This document shows, piece after piece, positions 1 through 8,849 of a DNA stretch of 64,000 nt (within the stretch, counting starts at the first letter, position 1; every line of letters starts with the position of its first letter). The position numbers and the translations under genes are program-made. Below the pieces are notes generated by a model. It ran no database searches and was not told where the DNA came from. It saw only the letters and a program-made list of their open reading frames with translations. The stretch comes from Clostridiales bacterium (lineage in GTDB: Bacteria; Bacillota; Clostridia; Peptostreptococcales; Anaerovoracaceae). The DNA lies in NCBI GenBank assembly GCA_015243575.1, contig CP042469.1, forward strand, positions 2,508,929-2,572,928. Reading direction: 5' to 3'.

Positions 1-1
1 G

Positions 2-421
2 GGAAAAGGCCTTGGGGGACTTTTTCCGTCCTCTGGAATCGGTAAGTTGGGCATACCTTCCATTAATCGGGGCATTTCATCTGCCAGGCTGGGTATTCCG
101 GCTCTGAAAGATCCCGGTTACTTTGATACCTTCCGCATGGAACTTCTACTCGATCGGCTCCATAATATGACTCAAACCCTGGAGAAAGTCAATCATCTGA
201 ATCAGATGCGCGGAGTACCGATGAACCGTGATAATTCCATAGATCGGATTCAGGAATCTCTCGAAGCAGTTCGCGGGATGCTCTACAGCAACAAGTCTAC
301 AAAACAGATCGACAAACTCTCAAACACACTCTCCGGAGTCAAGAGAATTGGTGACATGCAAGGAATTATGACCAACATGGGACCAATTCTATCCATGCTT
401 TCTAATGAAAATGATAAATAG
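2..421 (+). CDS. Hypothetical protein, 5'-partial
   Basis: The reading frame is open from the window edge to a TAG at 419-421, so the gene very probably begins upstream. A TTG at 47 could act as a start, but no ribosome site precedes it. The visible product is about 139 residues, with a Gly/Pro-rich beginning (GLGGLFPSSGIGKLGIPS) and then an amphipathic, mostly helical part containing NHLNQMRGVPMNRDNSIDRI. I do not recognise a family. There are no predicted membrane segments or cysteines. It precedes the aldolase gene by 116 bp, with a promoter candidate in between, so the two are probably separate transcripts. The function is unknown. Confidence 0.55.
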   Translation, partial: GKGLGGLFPSSGIGKLGIPSINRGISSARLGIPALKDPGYFDTFRMELLLDRLHNMTQTLEKVNHLNQMRGVPMNRDNSIDRIQESLEAVRGMLYSNKSTKQIDKLSNTLSGVKRIGDMQGIMTNMGPILSMLSNENDK

Positions 422-467
422 TTACCAAAAATATAAAAAACATATATGCAATCCTTCCAATTTAGGG

Positions 468-473
468 TATAAT
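468..473 (+). promoter_or_regulatory. Candidate -10 element for fba
   Basis: A perfect TATAAT lies 65 bp upstream of the aldolase start. No good -35 hexamer sits 16-18 bp upstream, so this is a moderate call. An AGGAGG ribosome site lies 8-14 bp before the fba ATG. Confidence 0.4.
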
Positions 474-537
474 ACCTGTAGTTGATATTGTAATTCATAT
501 ATAACTAACATCGAATAAAAATAGGAGGGAATTTATT

Positions 538-1467
538 ATGGCATTTGTAACAACAAAAGACATGTTTGCAAAGGCTTTAAAAAGCGACCACGCTGTTGGA
601 GCCTTCAATGTAAACAACATGGAAATTATCCAGGGTATCGTTGATGCCGCAACGATTGAAAACGCACCCCTGATTCTTCAGGTATCTGCTGGTGCAAGAA
701 AATACGCAAAACCTACTTACCTTGTAAAGCTGGTAGAAGCTGCGATTGAGGACTCCGGTCTTGACATTGCACTTCATCTTGACCACGGTGAAGACTTCGA
801 AATCTGTAAGAAGTGTGTTGATGACGGTTTTACATCCGTTATGATCGACGGTTCTAAGCATTCCTTTGAGGATAACATCGCTTTGACCAAGCAGGTAGTT
901 GAATACGCACACGCAAAAGGCGTTGTTGTAGAAGCTGAGCTTGGTAAACTTGCCGGTATTGAAGATGATATCAAGGTTGACGCTCGTTCCGCTACCTTCA
1001 CAGATCCTGATGAAGCAGCTGAATTCGTAGAAAGAACAGGCGTTGATTCACTGGCTATCTCCATCGGTACAAGCCATGGCGCTTATAAATTCAAGGGCGA
1101 TCCTTTCCTTGATTTTGAAAGACTGCAGAAGATCAGCAGCCTGATCCCCAACACTCCTCTTGTTCTTCACGGAGCATCCACGGTCCTGCCTGAATTCGTT
1201 GCTCTTTGCAACCAGTACGGCGGAAATATCCCCGGAGCACAGGGTGTACCGGAAGATATGATCAGAACAGCTGCAAAATATGGTATCTGTAAGGTTAACA
1301 TCGATACAGACCTTAGATTGGCTATGACTGCTGAAATCAGAAAAATCTTTATGGAAAATCCTGCAGAATTCGACCCAAGAAAATACCTCGGACCTGCAAG
1401 AGATGCAATCCAGAAGATGGTTCAGCATAAGATTAAAAACGTTCTTGGCGCAAGCAACACAAGATAG
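538..1467 (+). CDS. fba: Class II fructose-1,6-bisphosphate aldolase
   Basis: This 309-residue cytoplasmic enzyme catalyses the reversible cleavage of fructose-1,6-bisphosphate to dihydroxyacetone phosphate and glyceraldehyde-3-phosphate in glycolysis and gluconeogenesis. Family marks are the zinc-binding LHLDHGEDF segment (about residue 80), the phosphate-binding GTSHGAYKFKG (about 178), LVLHGAST with the later zinc histidine (about 210), and GICKVNIDTDLR (about 255). The length matches the Gram-positive class IIA/B form. The ATG has a strong AGGAGG ribosome site. The gene stands alone and is followed by a bidirectional hairpin terminator shared with the convergent EamA gene. Confidence 0.95.
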   Translation: MAFVTTKDMFAKALKSDHAVGAFNVNNMEIIQGIVDAATIENAPLILQVSAGARKYAKPTYLVKLVEAAIEDSGLDIALHLDHGEDFEICKKCVDDGFTSVMIDGSKHSFEDNIALTKQVVEYAHAKGVVVEAELGKLAGIEDDIKVDARSATFTDPDEAAEFVERTGVDSLAISIGTSHGAYKFKGDPFLDFERLQKISSLIPNTPLVLHGASTVLPEFVALCNQYGGNIPGAQGVPEDMIRTAAKYGICKVNIDTDLRLAMTAEIRKIFMENPAEFDPRKYLGPARDAIQKMVQHKIKNVLGASNTR

Positions 1468-1505
1468 TTTATAAAGACAACCAAGTTCTATCATAAAGAT
1501 AAAAC

Positions 1506-1538
1506 AAAAACAGAGCTCACTCCAGAGGCTCTGTTTTT
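1506..1538. terminator. Bidirectional terminator, fba / EamA
   Basis: Stem CAGAGC (1511-1516) pairs with GCTCTG (1528-1533). It is preceded by an A run and followed by TTTTT, so it works for both strands. It overlaps the last codons of the convergent EamA gene. Confidence 0.75.
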
Positions 1539-2485
1539 GCGTTATAAGGAACTGATTTTTGAAGAATAGCAGACCTCTTCTGAGAAGAAGTCATTCTTTT
1601 TTCCAGATTGAGATAAATCACCGAACCTAAAATGAGGGCTCCTCCCAGAACTGCGCCCGATGACACCTTATCATTCATGAGAAGGATTCCTGCAAAATAT
1701 GCAATGACTGGTTCAACGGTATTAAAGATAGCTGCATTGCTTGATCCAATATATTTTACTCCCTTACAAAAGGAAATCGCTGCGACAAAGACACAAAGAA
1801 ATGCAAGCAAAACAATGTACCAGGCCTGCCTCAATGTCTGAGGAAGAACTGGCTCACCTGCGACCAGACAGCGAACCAGACTAAAGAAAAGTGGCGGAAG
1901 CAGCATATATCCAATCACGACTTCCGAATCAAGCGCTCTTGTACGCTTCTCACCCAGCCCAATGGCATACAAACCGTAGAAAAATGCAGCCGCCAGAGCA
2001 AGAATCACCCCTGTCCAGTTCAGTTCGATTCCCTCACCAGGTGTCCAGATCACGAGGAAAAGCCCACCAAATGAGCATACCAGACATAGACTTCTAGTTC
2101 TGTCAAACCGCTCTCTGCCTACTAGAACTTCAATGATAACGACAATGCTGACATATAAAAACATTAGAAGAGAGGTAATAGCTCCCGGAAGGTAACGATA
2201 ACTCTCACTCATAGAAATCATCTGCACGACAGACGCACAGCCAGTGAACAGCATAAAGACAAGATGCTTTCGCTCCACCTTATAGGGAAGACGTCTGAGG
2301 AAAATCGTCATCCAGATGAGTACTGCCCCAAATCCGATTCTCCCGACCAGCATTGTGCTTACGCTCAATTCTGATTGATAGGACAATTGCGTCAACGCTG
2401 GCATCAGGCCATATGCGATACAAGTGATCATAACGAAGAGAAAACCCTTTACCCTGGAATCCAAAGAATTCATATGACGCCCCAT
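1517..2485 (-). CDS. EamA/DMT-family transporter
   Basis: This product of about 318-322 residues has the ten hydrophobic segments of the drug/metabolite transporter superfamily, arranged as two EamA repeats (roughly residues 14-145 and 158-295). Typical signals are GLMPALTQLSY after the first helix and SSNAAIFNTVEPVIAYFAGILL near the second-repeat end. Such carriers export amino acids or other small metabolites; the substrate cannot be read from sequence. Two starts are possible: the ATG at 2485 has its AGGAAG only 3 bp away, and an ATG four codons later is better spaced from a GGGG run. The gene is monocistronic and converges on fba. Confidence 0.8.
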   Translation of the reverse strand: MGRHMNSLDSRVKGFLFVMITCIAYGLMPALTQLSYQSELSVSTMLVGRIGFGAVLIWMTIFLRRLPYKVERKHLVFMLFTGCASVVQMISMSESYRYLPGAITSLLMFLYVSIVVIIEVLVGRERFDRTRSLCLVCSFGGLFLVIWTPGEGIELNWTGVILALAAAFFYGLYAIGLGEKRTRALDSEVVIGYMLLPPLFFSLVRCLVAGEPVLPQTLRQAWYIVLLAFLCVFVAAISFCKGVKYIGSSNAAIFNTVEPVIAYFAGILLMNDKVSSGAVLGGALILGSVIYLNLEKRMTSSQKRSAILQKSVPYNAKTEPLE

Positions 2486-2575
2486 TTCTTCCTGCCTCAG
2501 TAATATGACTTCATTTTATTCCAAAATTTGAGGGTTTTCAACATATTTCATTCGACGTTTCGAAGGAGATATGGG

Positions 2576-3418
2576 TTATTGTTGAGATTCAGCTCCACTG
2601 ATGGCACCTTCTTTTACCGCTTTCTTTTTCTCCTTGAGACGGATGTCTGACAGCTCAGCAAATTTTAACTGATATTTCTCTGCCAGAGCCAGACCCTCCA
2701 CCGAGGGCTTAAGTTCTGAGGGATGATGGGCATCTGAATTGACGAGCACCTTCACATCATACCCGGATGCGATCTCCCAAAAGGGATCGAGTGGATATTG
2801 AAACCGCTTGATGCCGCAAATATCCGTAATTCCTTTACGAAAACCATTTCCGTTAATTTCCAGAGGCATGTTATAAGCCTGTGCCGCTTCTATCATATAG
2901 CGGGAGCAGGCTGCCGTTTCTTCATCCCAGGGAGCATAAAAGACACCAAAAAGATCAGGATGGGCAAGAAGGCTGAAAATTTGAGACTCGATGCCTGCAA
3001 CCACCGCTTCCGCATAGGCTTTGAGCACCTTCTTGTCAGCGCCTGGCTTTTCCTTCCAGAAATAGACCAAGCTGCCGTCACAATGGAATAGATGCTGAGC
3101 CTGAATCAGATAATCCATTCCCCATTTGCCAAACAGTTCTTCTTTATAAAATCCCTCAAATTCTTTAAAATACTCAGTTTCCAATCCCAGGAGCATCTTC
3201 AGGCTGGGGTGAGCTTCCTGAGCAGTATGAAATGCCTGTATATAATTATCCACCTCATTGAGACTCATTCTGATCTCTATATCCTGATCCTTCGGCAGCG
3301 GAGTATGATCCGAGATGCCAAGGACGGTATAACCGCTCTGCTCAGCCTGACGGGCTAAATCGGGAATATCTCCCTGTGCGTGCTTACATCGGTAAGTATG
3401 AGTATGAAATTCTAACAT
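2576..3418 (-). CDS. PHP-domain phosphatase, histidinol-phosphatase (HisJ/HisK) family
   Basis: This 280-residue protein has the polymerase-and-histidinol-phosphatase fold. Its metal ligands are visible in order: HTHTYRCKH at the N-terminus, GISDHTPLP (about 34), the glutamate in GLETEYF (about 82), LAHPDLFG (about 150) and VNSDAHHP (about 228). Members hydrolyse histidinol phosphate in histidine synthesis or related phosphoesters. No his genes lie nearby, so the exact substrate is an inference. The ATG has a GGAGG site 10 bp upstream. It lies downstream of the ilv operon on the same strand but is separated from it by a terminator. Confidence 0.82.
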   Translation of the reverse strand: MLEFHTHTYRCKHAQGDIPDLARQAEQSGYTVLGISDHTPLPKDQDIEIRMSLNEVDNYIQAFHTAQEAHPSLKMLLGLETEYFKEFEGFYKEELFGKWGMDYLIQAQHLFHCDGSLVYFWKEKPGADKKVLKAYAEAVVAGIESQIFSLLAHPDLFGVFYAPWDEETAACSRYMIEAAQAYNMPLEINGNGFRKGITDICGIKRFQYPLDPFWEIASGYDVKVLVNSDAHHPSELKPSVEGLALAEKYQLKFAELSDIRLKEKKKAVKEGAISGAESQQ

Positions 3419-3442
3419 TTTTAGTAAACCTCCGGTTCCAAC

Positions 3443-3477
3443 AAAAAAAGACTGACCCAGAGAAATATCTGAGTCAG
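3443..3477 (-). terminator. Terminator of the ilv operon
   Basis: On the minus strand, CTGACtCAGA pairs with TCTGgGTCAG (3452-3461 with 3468-3477, one mismatch) and is followed by TC and a run of T. It lies between the second ilvN gene and the PHP gene. Confidence 0.7.
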
Positions 3478-3539
3478 CGATAAATCTTCAATTACGAATT
3501 AACAGATTCTCAGATGCCTGACCATCAGGCCTCTTTTGA

Positions 3540-4025
3540 TTAAACGATGGCTGCGCCCTTTTGCAGTGCAATGGTTCCGGTTCTCGCAACCTCGACGATG
3601 TTATATGGTGTCAGTAGATCGATAAGAAGGTCTATCTTCTCAGGCTTATCGCTCATTTCGACAGTCAGCGTGGTATGGGAAATATCTACGATTTCACCCT
3701 GCATAATTTTTACGATGTCAATGATTTCACCCCGTTGATCTGCTGACATTTTCACTTTGACCAAGACCAGCTCTCTTCTGGTGATTTCTTCCTGATCCAG
3801 CTTTCTGACCTTGATGACGTCGATCTGCTTGTTCAGCTGCTTGGTAACCTGCTCTGCGATATAATCATCCCCGTCAACCAGTAGGGTGATTCGGGAGATG
3901 TTTTTATCTTCCGTAGTTCCCACCGCCAAGCTGTCGATGTTAAAGCCTCTTCTGGCAAAGAGACCTGAGATTCTAGCCAGGACCCCCGCCTTATTTTCTA
4001 CTAATACTGATATTGTGTGCTTCAT
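3540..4025 (-). CDS. ilvN: Acetolactate synthase small (regulatory) subunit, paralogue 2
   Basis: This 161-residue protein has an N-terminal ACT domain (residues about 4-75; MKHTISVLVENKAGVLARI...GLFARRGFNIDSL) and the C-terminal small-subunit domain. It activates the catalytic subunit IlvB and normally transmits valine feedback inhibition in branched-chain amino-acid synthesis. The N-x-x-G-V-L-x-R-[IV] and RRGFNI segments that form the effector site are intact. It starts 5 bp after a second, divergent copy of the same gene (4031-4501), and both have ribosome sites. This copy is closer to the usual IlvN/IlvH consensus. It is last in the operon ilvE-ilvB-ilvN-ilvN. Confidence 0.9.
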   Translation of the reverse strand: MKHTISVLVENKAGVLARISGLFARRGFNIDSLAVGTTEDKNISRITLLVDGDDYIAEQVTKQLNKQIDVIKVRKLDQEEITRRELVLVKVKMSADQRGEIIDIVKIMQGEIVDISHTTLTVEMSDKPEKIDLLIDLLTPYNIVEVARTGTIALQKGAAIV

Positions 4026-4030
4026 AATCG

Positions 4031-4501
4031 TTACCTCTTCATTGCGACTACGCCGGTTTTCACCAACTCAATAATACCGTACGGCTTGAAAATTTCTATC
4101 ATCTCGGTAATTCTGTCTTCCGAATCCAGTGCTTCAAGAATCAAGTAATCCTTACTCATTTCTATCACTCTGGCATTGCACGCGTTTGCAACCACAATAA
4201 TGCCGACTCGGTCGTCTACATCCGCCTTCACCTTCATAAACAAGAGTACCTTGCTGATCATGCTTTCCTGCTGAATATCTTCAATGGATATAATATCCTC
4301 GAGCTTTTGCAGCTGACTGATTACCTGGGCAATCACGATATCGTCTCCCCGCACGACGATGGTCAGTCTGGAAAACCGCTCATCCTCCGTAGAGCTGCCG
4401 ATAAAGGAATCAATGTTGTAGCCTCTTCTCCGGAACAGGCTTGATACTCTGCTGGTCACACCCGGGGTATTGTTTACCAGTGCGGATAACACGTGCTTCA
4501 T
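4031..4501 (-). CDS. ilvN: Acetolactate synthase small subunit, paralogue 1
   Basis: This is a 156-residue ACT-domain regulatory subunit beginning MKHVLSALVNNTPGVTSRV with SLFRRRGYNIDSF at about residue 22. It shares the architecture of its downstream neighbour but has diverged. The GVTSRVS in place of GVLARIS and a distinct C-terminal half (VIEMSKDYLILEALDSEDRI) suggest different effector binding. It is preceded by a good GGAGGG site and lies 59 bp after ilvB. Two intact small subunits beside one large subunit implies either hetero-oligomers or two regulatory states; this is inference. No frameshift or truncation is seen. Confidence 0.88.
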   Translation of the reverse strand: MKHVLSALVNNTPGVTSRVSSLFRRRGYNIDSFIGSSTEDERFSRLTIVVRGDDIVIAQVISQLQKLEDIISIEDIQQESMISKVLLFMKVKADVDDRVGIIVVANACNARVIEMSKDYLILEALDSEDRITEMIEIFKPYGIIELVKTGVVAMKR

Positions 4502-4560
4502 AATTTACCCTCCAAACCTTGTCAGACGGCGACGTTATCTGTGCTTTGCCTGCTGCACAG

Positions 4561-6172
4561 TTACATCGACGACTCATTTGCATCTACAACACATTCAAGC
4601 AGGAATACCCCTTTATTGCTCAGCATCTGGCTGATTGCTTCATCCGCCTCATCCATGCTGTCGATGCTTCGCCCTGGGATTCCATAAGCCGCGGCAAGTG
4701 CCACAATGTTAGGACTCCCGGTAAGATCTACTCCGCTTTCATTATTCTTATAGGCCTTTTTCTGAATTTCCTTAACCAGTCCCAATTTATTATTCTTCAT
4801 TACAACAATCTTGACATCCACGTTGTTCTGGCAGATCGTAGCAAGCTCCATCATCTGCATCTGGAAGGAACCGTCTCCGCATACAGCGACTACGGCCTTA
4901 TCCGGTGCAGCGAGCTTTGCTCCAATGGCTGCAGGGATGGAGTAACCCATGGTTCCCATACCTCCAGAGGTCAAAAAACGTCCGGACCTTACCTCGCAGT
5001 TTCCTGCGGACCAAATCTGGTTCTGGCCTACGTCTGCGCAGTAAATATGATCATCCGGCAAGGTTTTAGATAAGAGATTTACAAACGCCTTTGGATTGAT
5101 ACCCTCTTTTCTCGGCTCATAATCCAAGGTCAGTTTTTCTCTGGCGGCCTTCAGAAGACCGGTCCATTCATCGGACTTTCTCTCCGGTTCTTCCTCCATA
5201 ACCTGCTTAAGAATTTCTTTTGCATCCCCAACGACAGGGATAAAGGTATCAAGATTCTTTCCGATTTCCGCCGGATCGATATCAATATGCACGATTTTCG
5301 TATTCTTGCTGACGTTTGCCGGCAGCAGGACAGCCCGATCGGAAACTCTTGCGCCGATGATAATCAACAGATCCGAATCGCTGATGGCACGGTTCGCGAT
5401 GGATTTTCCGTGCATCCCCAGCATACCCATATAGAGCGGATGAGCCGTGGGTATGGCTCCAATACCCATCATGGTTGATACAACAGGAATATTAATGCTT
5501 TCGCTAAATTGCATCAGTTCCTTTTGGCCCTCAGCGGCAAAGATTCCTCCGCCAACGCAGATTACAGGCTTCTGCGCATTGTTTATGGCTCTGAGCACTC
5601 GTTTAATCTGCCCTGCATGGCCCTTAATCGTAGGCTTATAGCCTCTCAGTTCCACTGATCCGGGCTGATAAAAATCAAGCTTATCCGTCTGAACATTGAC
5701 CGGGATATCAATGAGTACCGGCCCCGGTCTTCCTGTAGACGCGATGTGAAACGCCTCCTTGATGATACGTGGAAGGTCTGCAGCATTTTTTACCAGATAG
5801 CTGTACTTGGTAAAGGGCTCAGCTGCACCGGTGATATCTGCTTCCTGAAAACATCTCTTCCCAGAAGCTCACTGGAAACCTGACCGGTGAATGCGATTAG
5901 AGGTACACTGTCCATATAGGCAGTTGCCAGCGCAGTGATCAGATTGGTTGCGCCGGGACCCGAGGTAGTCATACAGACTCCCGGTTTCTTTTTAATGCGA
6001 GCATAACCACTGGCTTCGTGTCCTGCATGCTGTTCATGTCGTACTAAAATATGCTTAATCGATGATTTTGTCAGTTTATCGTACAGCGGGCAAACCGTTG
6101 CCCGGGGTATCCAAATGAACTCTACCCTTCATTTTCCAAACATCTTACAATGGCTTCTGCTCCTGTTATCAT
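4561..6172 (-). pseudogene. ilvB: Acetolactate synthase large subunit, frame disrupted
   Basis: This is the thiamine-diphosphate enzyme that makes 2-acetolactate (or 2-aceto-2-hydroxybutyrate) for valine, leucine and isoleucine. Almost the whole protein can be read, but in three pieces. It opens MITGAEAIVRCLENEG (ATG at 6170-6172, GGAGG site) and runs into TAG. The next piece continues from VEFIW through the SGPGATN motif to DVF, and the last (364 residues) carries the FAD/TPP domains, with AVCGDGSFQM as the TPP-binding GDG. The breaks near 6125, 6111, 6101 and 5847 are each explained by one or two G missing from a G run. Restoring them gives about 538 residues, normal for IlvB. Local sequencing error is likelier than a true pseudogene, because both ilvN genes and ilvE are intact. 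Confidence 0.85.
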
Positions 6173-6220
6173 GTTTATGCCTCCTATATCTTTGTCGAGG
6201 CTGAACACTATAGGTCCAGA

Positions 6221-7288
6221 CTAAACTTCAACTGTCCATCCGAATTTATCTTCAACATTTCCAAGCTGTATCCCCGAAAGCACATCGTAGAGTTTCTGGG
6301 AAAGCTCTCCGATTTCACCGTCATGAATCTGGATCTTCCGCTCCTTCCAGCAGAGCTCTCCCACCGGGGAAATCACTGCTGCGGTTCCCGATGCAAATAC
6401 CTCGGACAGCTTGCCGCTGTCATAGGCTTCATAGACTTCGTCGATGGTGAGTCTTCTCTCTGAGACTGTGATGCCCCAGTCCTTAAGAAGATGAATCACG
6501 GAATCTCTTGTAATACCGGGAAGAATGGTACCTTCCAGCGGAGCGGTGATCACTTCACCGTCGATCACGAAAAAGGCATTGGACGTACCGATTTCCTCAA
6601 CATACTTTCGTTCTGTACCGTCGAGCCAAAGCACCTGAGAGTAGCCCTTATCGTGGGCTTTTTCCTGGGATTTGAGGCCGGCTACATAATTTCCGCCGAT
6701 CTTGCTGTATCCAGTACCGCCGTGGGCTGCTCTCACATACTCATCTTCAACAAAGATCTTGGTGGGAGCAAGGCCGCCTTTATAATAGGCTCCAACAGGA
6801 GATAGGATTACCATAAACAGATATTCCTTGGCCGACCGGACACCCAGAAAGGGCTCGGTAGCAATGATAAAAGGTCTGATATAAAGAGACGTTCCTTCTT
6901 TTTCCGGCACCCAGTCAGCATCCACACGGACCACTGCCTTGATGGCTTCTACGAAAAGCTCTTCATCAAGAGCCGGAATACAGATTCTGTCGTTTGTCTT
7001 GGTTGTTCTTTTTGCATTCATATCCGGACGGAACAGAAGAATTTTTCCTTCCTTTGTTTTATAGGCCTTGAGTCCTTCAAACATTTCCTGGGCGTAATGA
7101 AGCACCGCCGCCGCCGGATCCAAAGTAATCGGTGCATACGGCACAACTCTGCCGTCATGCCAGCCTTTACCCTCGGTATAATTCATGACAAACATATGGT
7201 CGGAAAAGACTTTTCCGAATTCCAGCGTGTCCGGGTCCGGCTTTTGCTTTGGAGATAGCGTTTTGGTTACTTTAAATTCGTAGTTCAT
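6221..7288 (-). CDS. ilvE: Branched-chain amino-acid aminotransferase
   Basis: This 355-residue PLP enzyme of fold type IV transfers amino groups between glutamate and the 2-keto acids of leucine, isoleucine and valine. Visible marks are the N-terminal FGKVFSDHMF, EMFEGLKAYK (about 70), GGNYVAGLKSQ with the Schiff-base lysine region near YSQVLWLDG, VEEIGTSNAFFV, and the PLP-phosphate segments GTILPGITRDSV and EVFASGTAAVISPV. I chose the ATG at 7286-7288, spaced about 9 bp from GGATGG, over a GTG three codons upstream. It is first in the ilv operon, 48 bp ahead of ilvB. No T-box or leader peptide fits the 130 bp upstream. Confidence 0.93.
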   Translation of the reverse strand: MNYEFKVTKTLSPKQKPDPDTLEFGKVFSDHMFVMNYTEGKGWHDGRVVPYAPITLDPAAAVLHYAQEMFEGLKAYKTKEGKILLFRPDMNAKRTTKTNDRICIPALDEELFVEAIKAVVRVDADWVPEKEGTSLYIRPFIIATEPFLGVRSAKEYLFMVILSPVGAYYKGGLAPTKIFVEDEYVRAAHGGTGYSKIGGNYVAGLKSQEKAHDKGYSQVLWLDGTERKYVEEIGTSNAFFVIDGEVITAPLEGTILPGITRDSVIHLLKDWGITVSERRLTIDEVYEAYDSGKLSEVFASGTAAVISPVGELCWKERKIQIHDGEIGELSQKLYDVLSGIQLGNVEDKFGWTVEV

Positions 7289-7345
7289 TTCAATCACCCA
7301 TCCTTTTCTATCTGATCAGGCTATGCACCTGATTGCTTACATATT

Positions 7346-7412
7346 TCGTCTTTTATTTCTGAATCAAATTCTAATTCAAATTTCTAATTTTAATTCAAAT
7401 TCTGATTCTAAT
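7346..7412. repeat. Degenerate AT-rich repeats between pncB and ilvE
   Basis: The short gap holds overlapping copies of AATTCAAATT and GATTCTAAT-like words, for example CTAATTCAAATTTCTAATT. It may contain the ilv promoter, but no clear -35/-10 pair stands out. Confidence 0.35.
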
Positions 7413-7418
7413 GTTATT

Positions 7419-8849
7419 CTACTTCTGATACTCTTCAATCAGCTTTGTCTTGAGCTCCCACAAATCTTTTGACAGATCCACATAATACTCGTGGGGATTT
7501 TCAAAACGAAGAATCTCTTCCCAAAGGGTGTCGATCTGCTCTTTGCAGTAATCTCTGATGGCATCAATATCAGGTGATTCATAGACACAGACGCCTTTTA
7601 GAAAAATAGGCACTCTCAGATTTTTGGCATAGAAGTTGGACACCTTTTTCCGCTTCCATATCACCTTGGGATCAAAGATCTCATACTCGCTTCCCTCTGG
7701 AATCTTTTCGTGATCAAGGGTGATTACATCTGCAATGGCCTTATCGGTATCCTTATCAAACAGACGGTACACCGTCTTAAATCCGGGATCGGTTATCTTC
7801 TCAACATTCTCGCTGATCTTCATCTTCGGAACAAGGACGCCGTCCTTTTCCAGTGCTGCCAGCTTATATACGCCACCGAAAACAGGCTCTGATTTTGAGG
7901 TGATCAGCCGCTCCCCTACGCCGAAGGAATCGATGCAGGCCCCCTGACCGATCACGTCTCTGATGATGTACTCATCAAGGGAGTTGGAAACTACAATGGA
8001 GCATTCCTTCAGGCCTGCCTTATCCAGCATTGCTCTCGCCTTTTTAGTAAGATAGGTCACGTCTCCGCTGTCGATTCGAATGCCCATCTTCTGGGGCTTC
8101 ATTTCTTTAAATACTTTAATTGCGTTGGGAATCCCTGATTTCAGGACATTATAGGTATCCACCAAAAGGATACAATTGTCGGGATAAACTTCCGCATAGG
8201 CTTTAAAAGACTCGTATTCGCTGGGGAACATCTGAACCCAGCTGTGAGCCATGGTACCCATGGCAGGAACCTTAAAATCACGCTCTGCTACAGCGCATGC
8301 CGTACCGATGCAGCCGCCGATATAAGCTGCTCTCGCACCGTGAACCGCACCGGAACCACCGTGGGCTCTTCTCGTACCGAATTCCATGACACTGCGGCCC
8401 TGGGCCGCCCGCACAATGCGGTTTGCTTTTGTTGCGATCAAGCTCTGATGATTGATGGCCAAAAGCATAATGGTTTCTATAAATTGAGCCTGGATCACAG
8501 GTCCCCTTACGGTAACCAACGGTTCTCCCGGAAATACAGGAGTTCCTTCAGGAACTGCCCAGACATCACATTCAAATTTAAAGTCTTTCAAATAGTTCAG
8601 AAATCCTTCGCTGAACATATCCTTCTCTCTCAAATATTCCATGTCCCGTTCGTCAAAATTGAGGTTTTTAAGATATCCAATCAGCTGATCCAGCCCTGCC
8701 ATAATGGCAAAGCCTCCCCCATCGGGAATCTTTCTGAAAAACAGATCGAAAAATGCTATATCGTCAGCCATACCGGTTTCGAAATAGCCGTTGGCCATGG
8801 TCAGTTCATAAAAATCAGTCAGCAAGGTCATATTATGATTCTCTATCAT
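7419..8849 (-). CDS. pncB: Nicotinate phosphoribosyltransferase
   Basis: This 476-residue cytoplasmic enzyme joins nicotinate and PRPP (with ATP hydrolysis) to nicotinate mononucleotide in NAD salvage. It belongs to the long Gram-positive class: LLTDFYELTMANGYF at the N-terminus, VMEFGTRRAHGGSGA (the phosphorylated-histidine and base-binding region, about 155), the GTMAHSWVQMFPSE segment, LLVDTYNVLKSG and MGIRIDSGDVTYL (phosphoribosyl binding). The ATG has CGGAGGAG 7 bp upstream. Its first codons overlap the end of the upstream EamA gene by 17 bp, so the two are translationally coupled. Confidence 0.93.
   Translation of the reverse strand: MIENHNMTLLTDFYELTMANGYFETGMADDIAFFDLFFRKIPDGGGFAIMAGLDQLIGYLKNLNFDERDMEYLREKDMFSEGFLNYLKDFKFECDVWAVPEGTPVFPGEPLVTVRGPVIQAQFIETIMLLAINHQSLIATKANRIVRAAQGRSVMEFGTRRAHGGSGAVHGARAAYIGGCIGTACAVAERDFKVPAMGTMAHSWVQMFPSEYESFKAYAEVYPDNCILLVDTYNVLKSGIPNAIKVFKEMKPQKMGIRIDSGDVTYLTKKARAMLDKAGLKECSIVVSNSLDEYIIRDVIGQGACIDSFGVGERLITSKSEPVFGGVYKLAALEKDGVLVPKMKISENVEKITDPGFKTVYRLFDKDTDKAIADVITLDHEKIPEGSEYEIFDPKVIWKRKKVSNFYAKNLRVPIFLKGVCVYESPDIDAIRDYCKEQIDTLWEEILRFENPHEYYVDLSKDLWELKTKLIEEYQK

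Noticed and set aside
7289-7418. T-box or leader-peptide attenuator before the ilv operon
   Set aside because: The gap is only 130 bp and AT-rich, with no T-box sequence, specifier stem or terminator hairpin.
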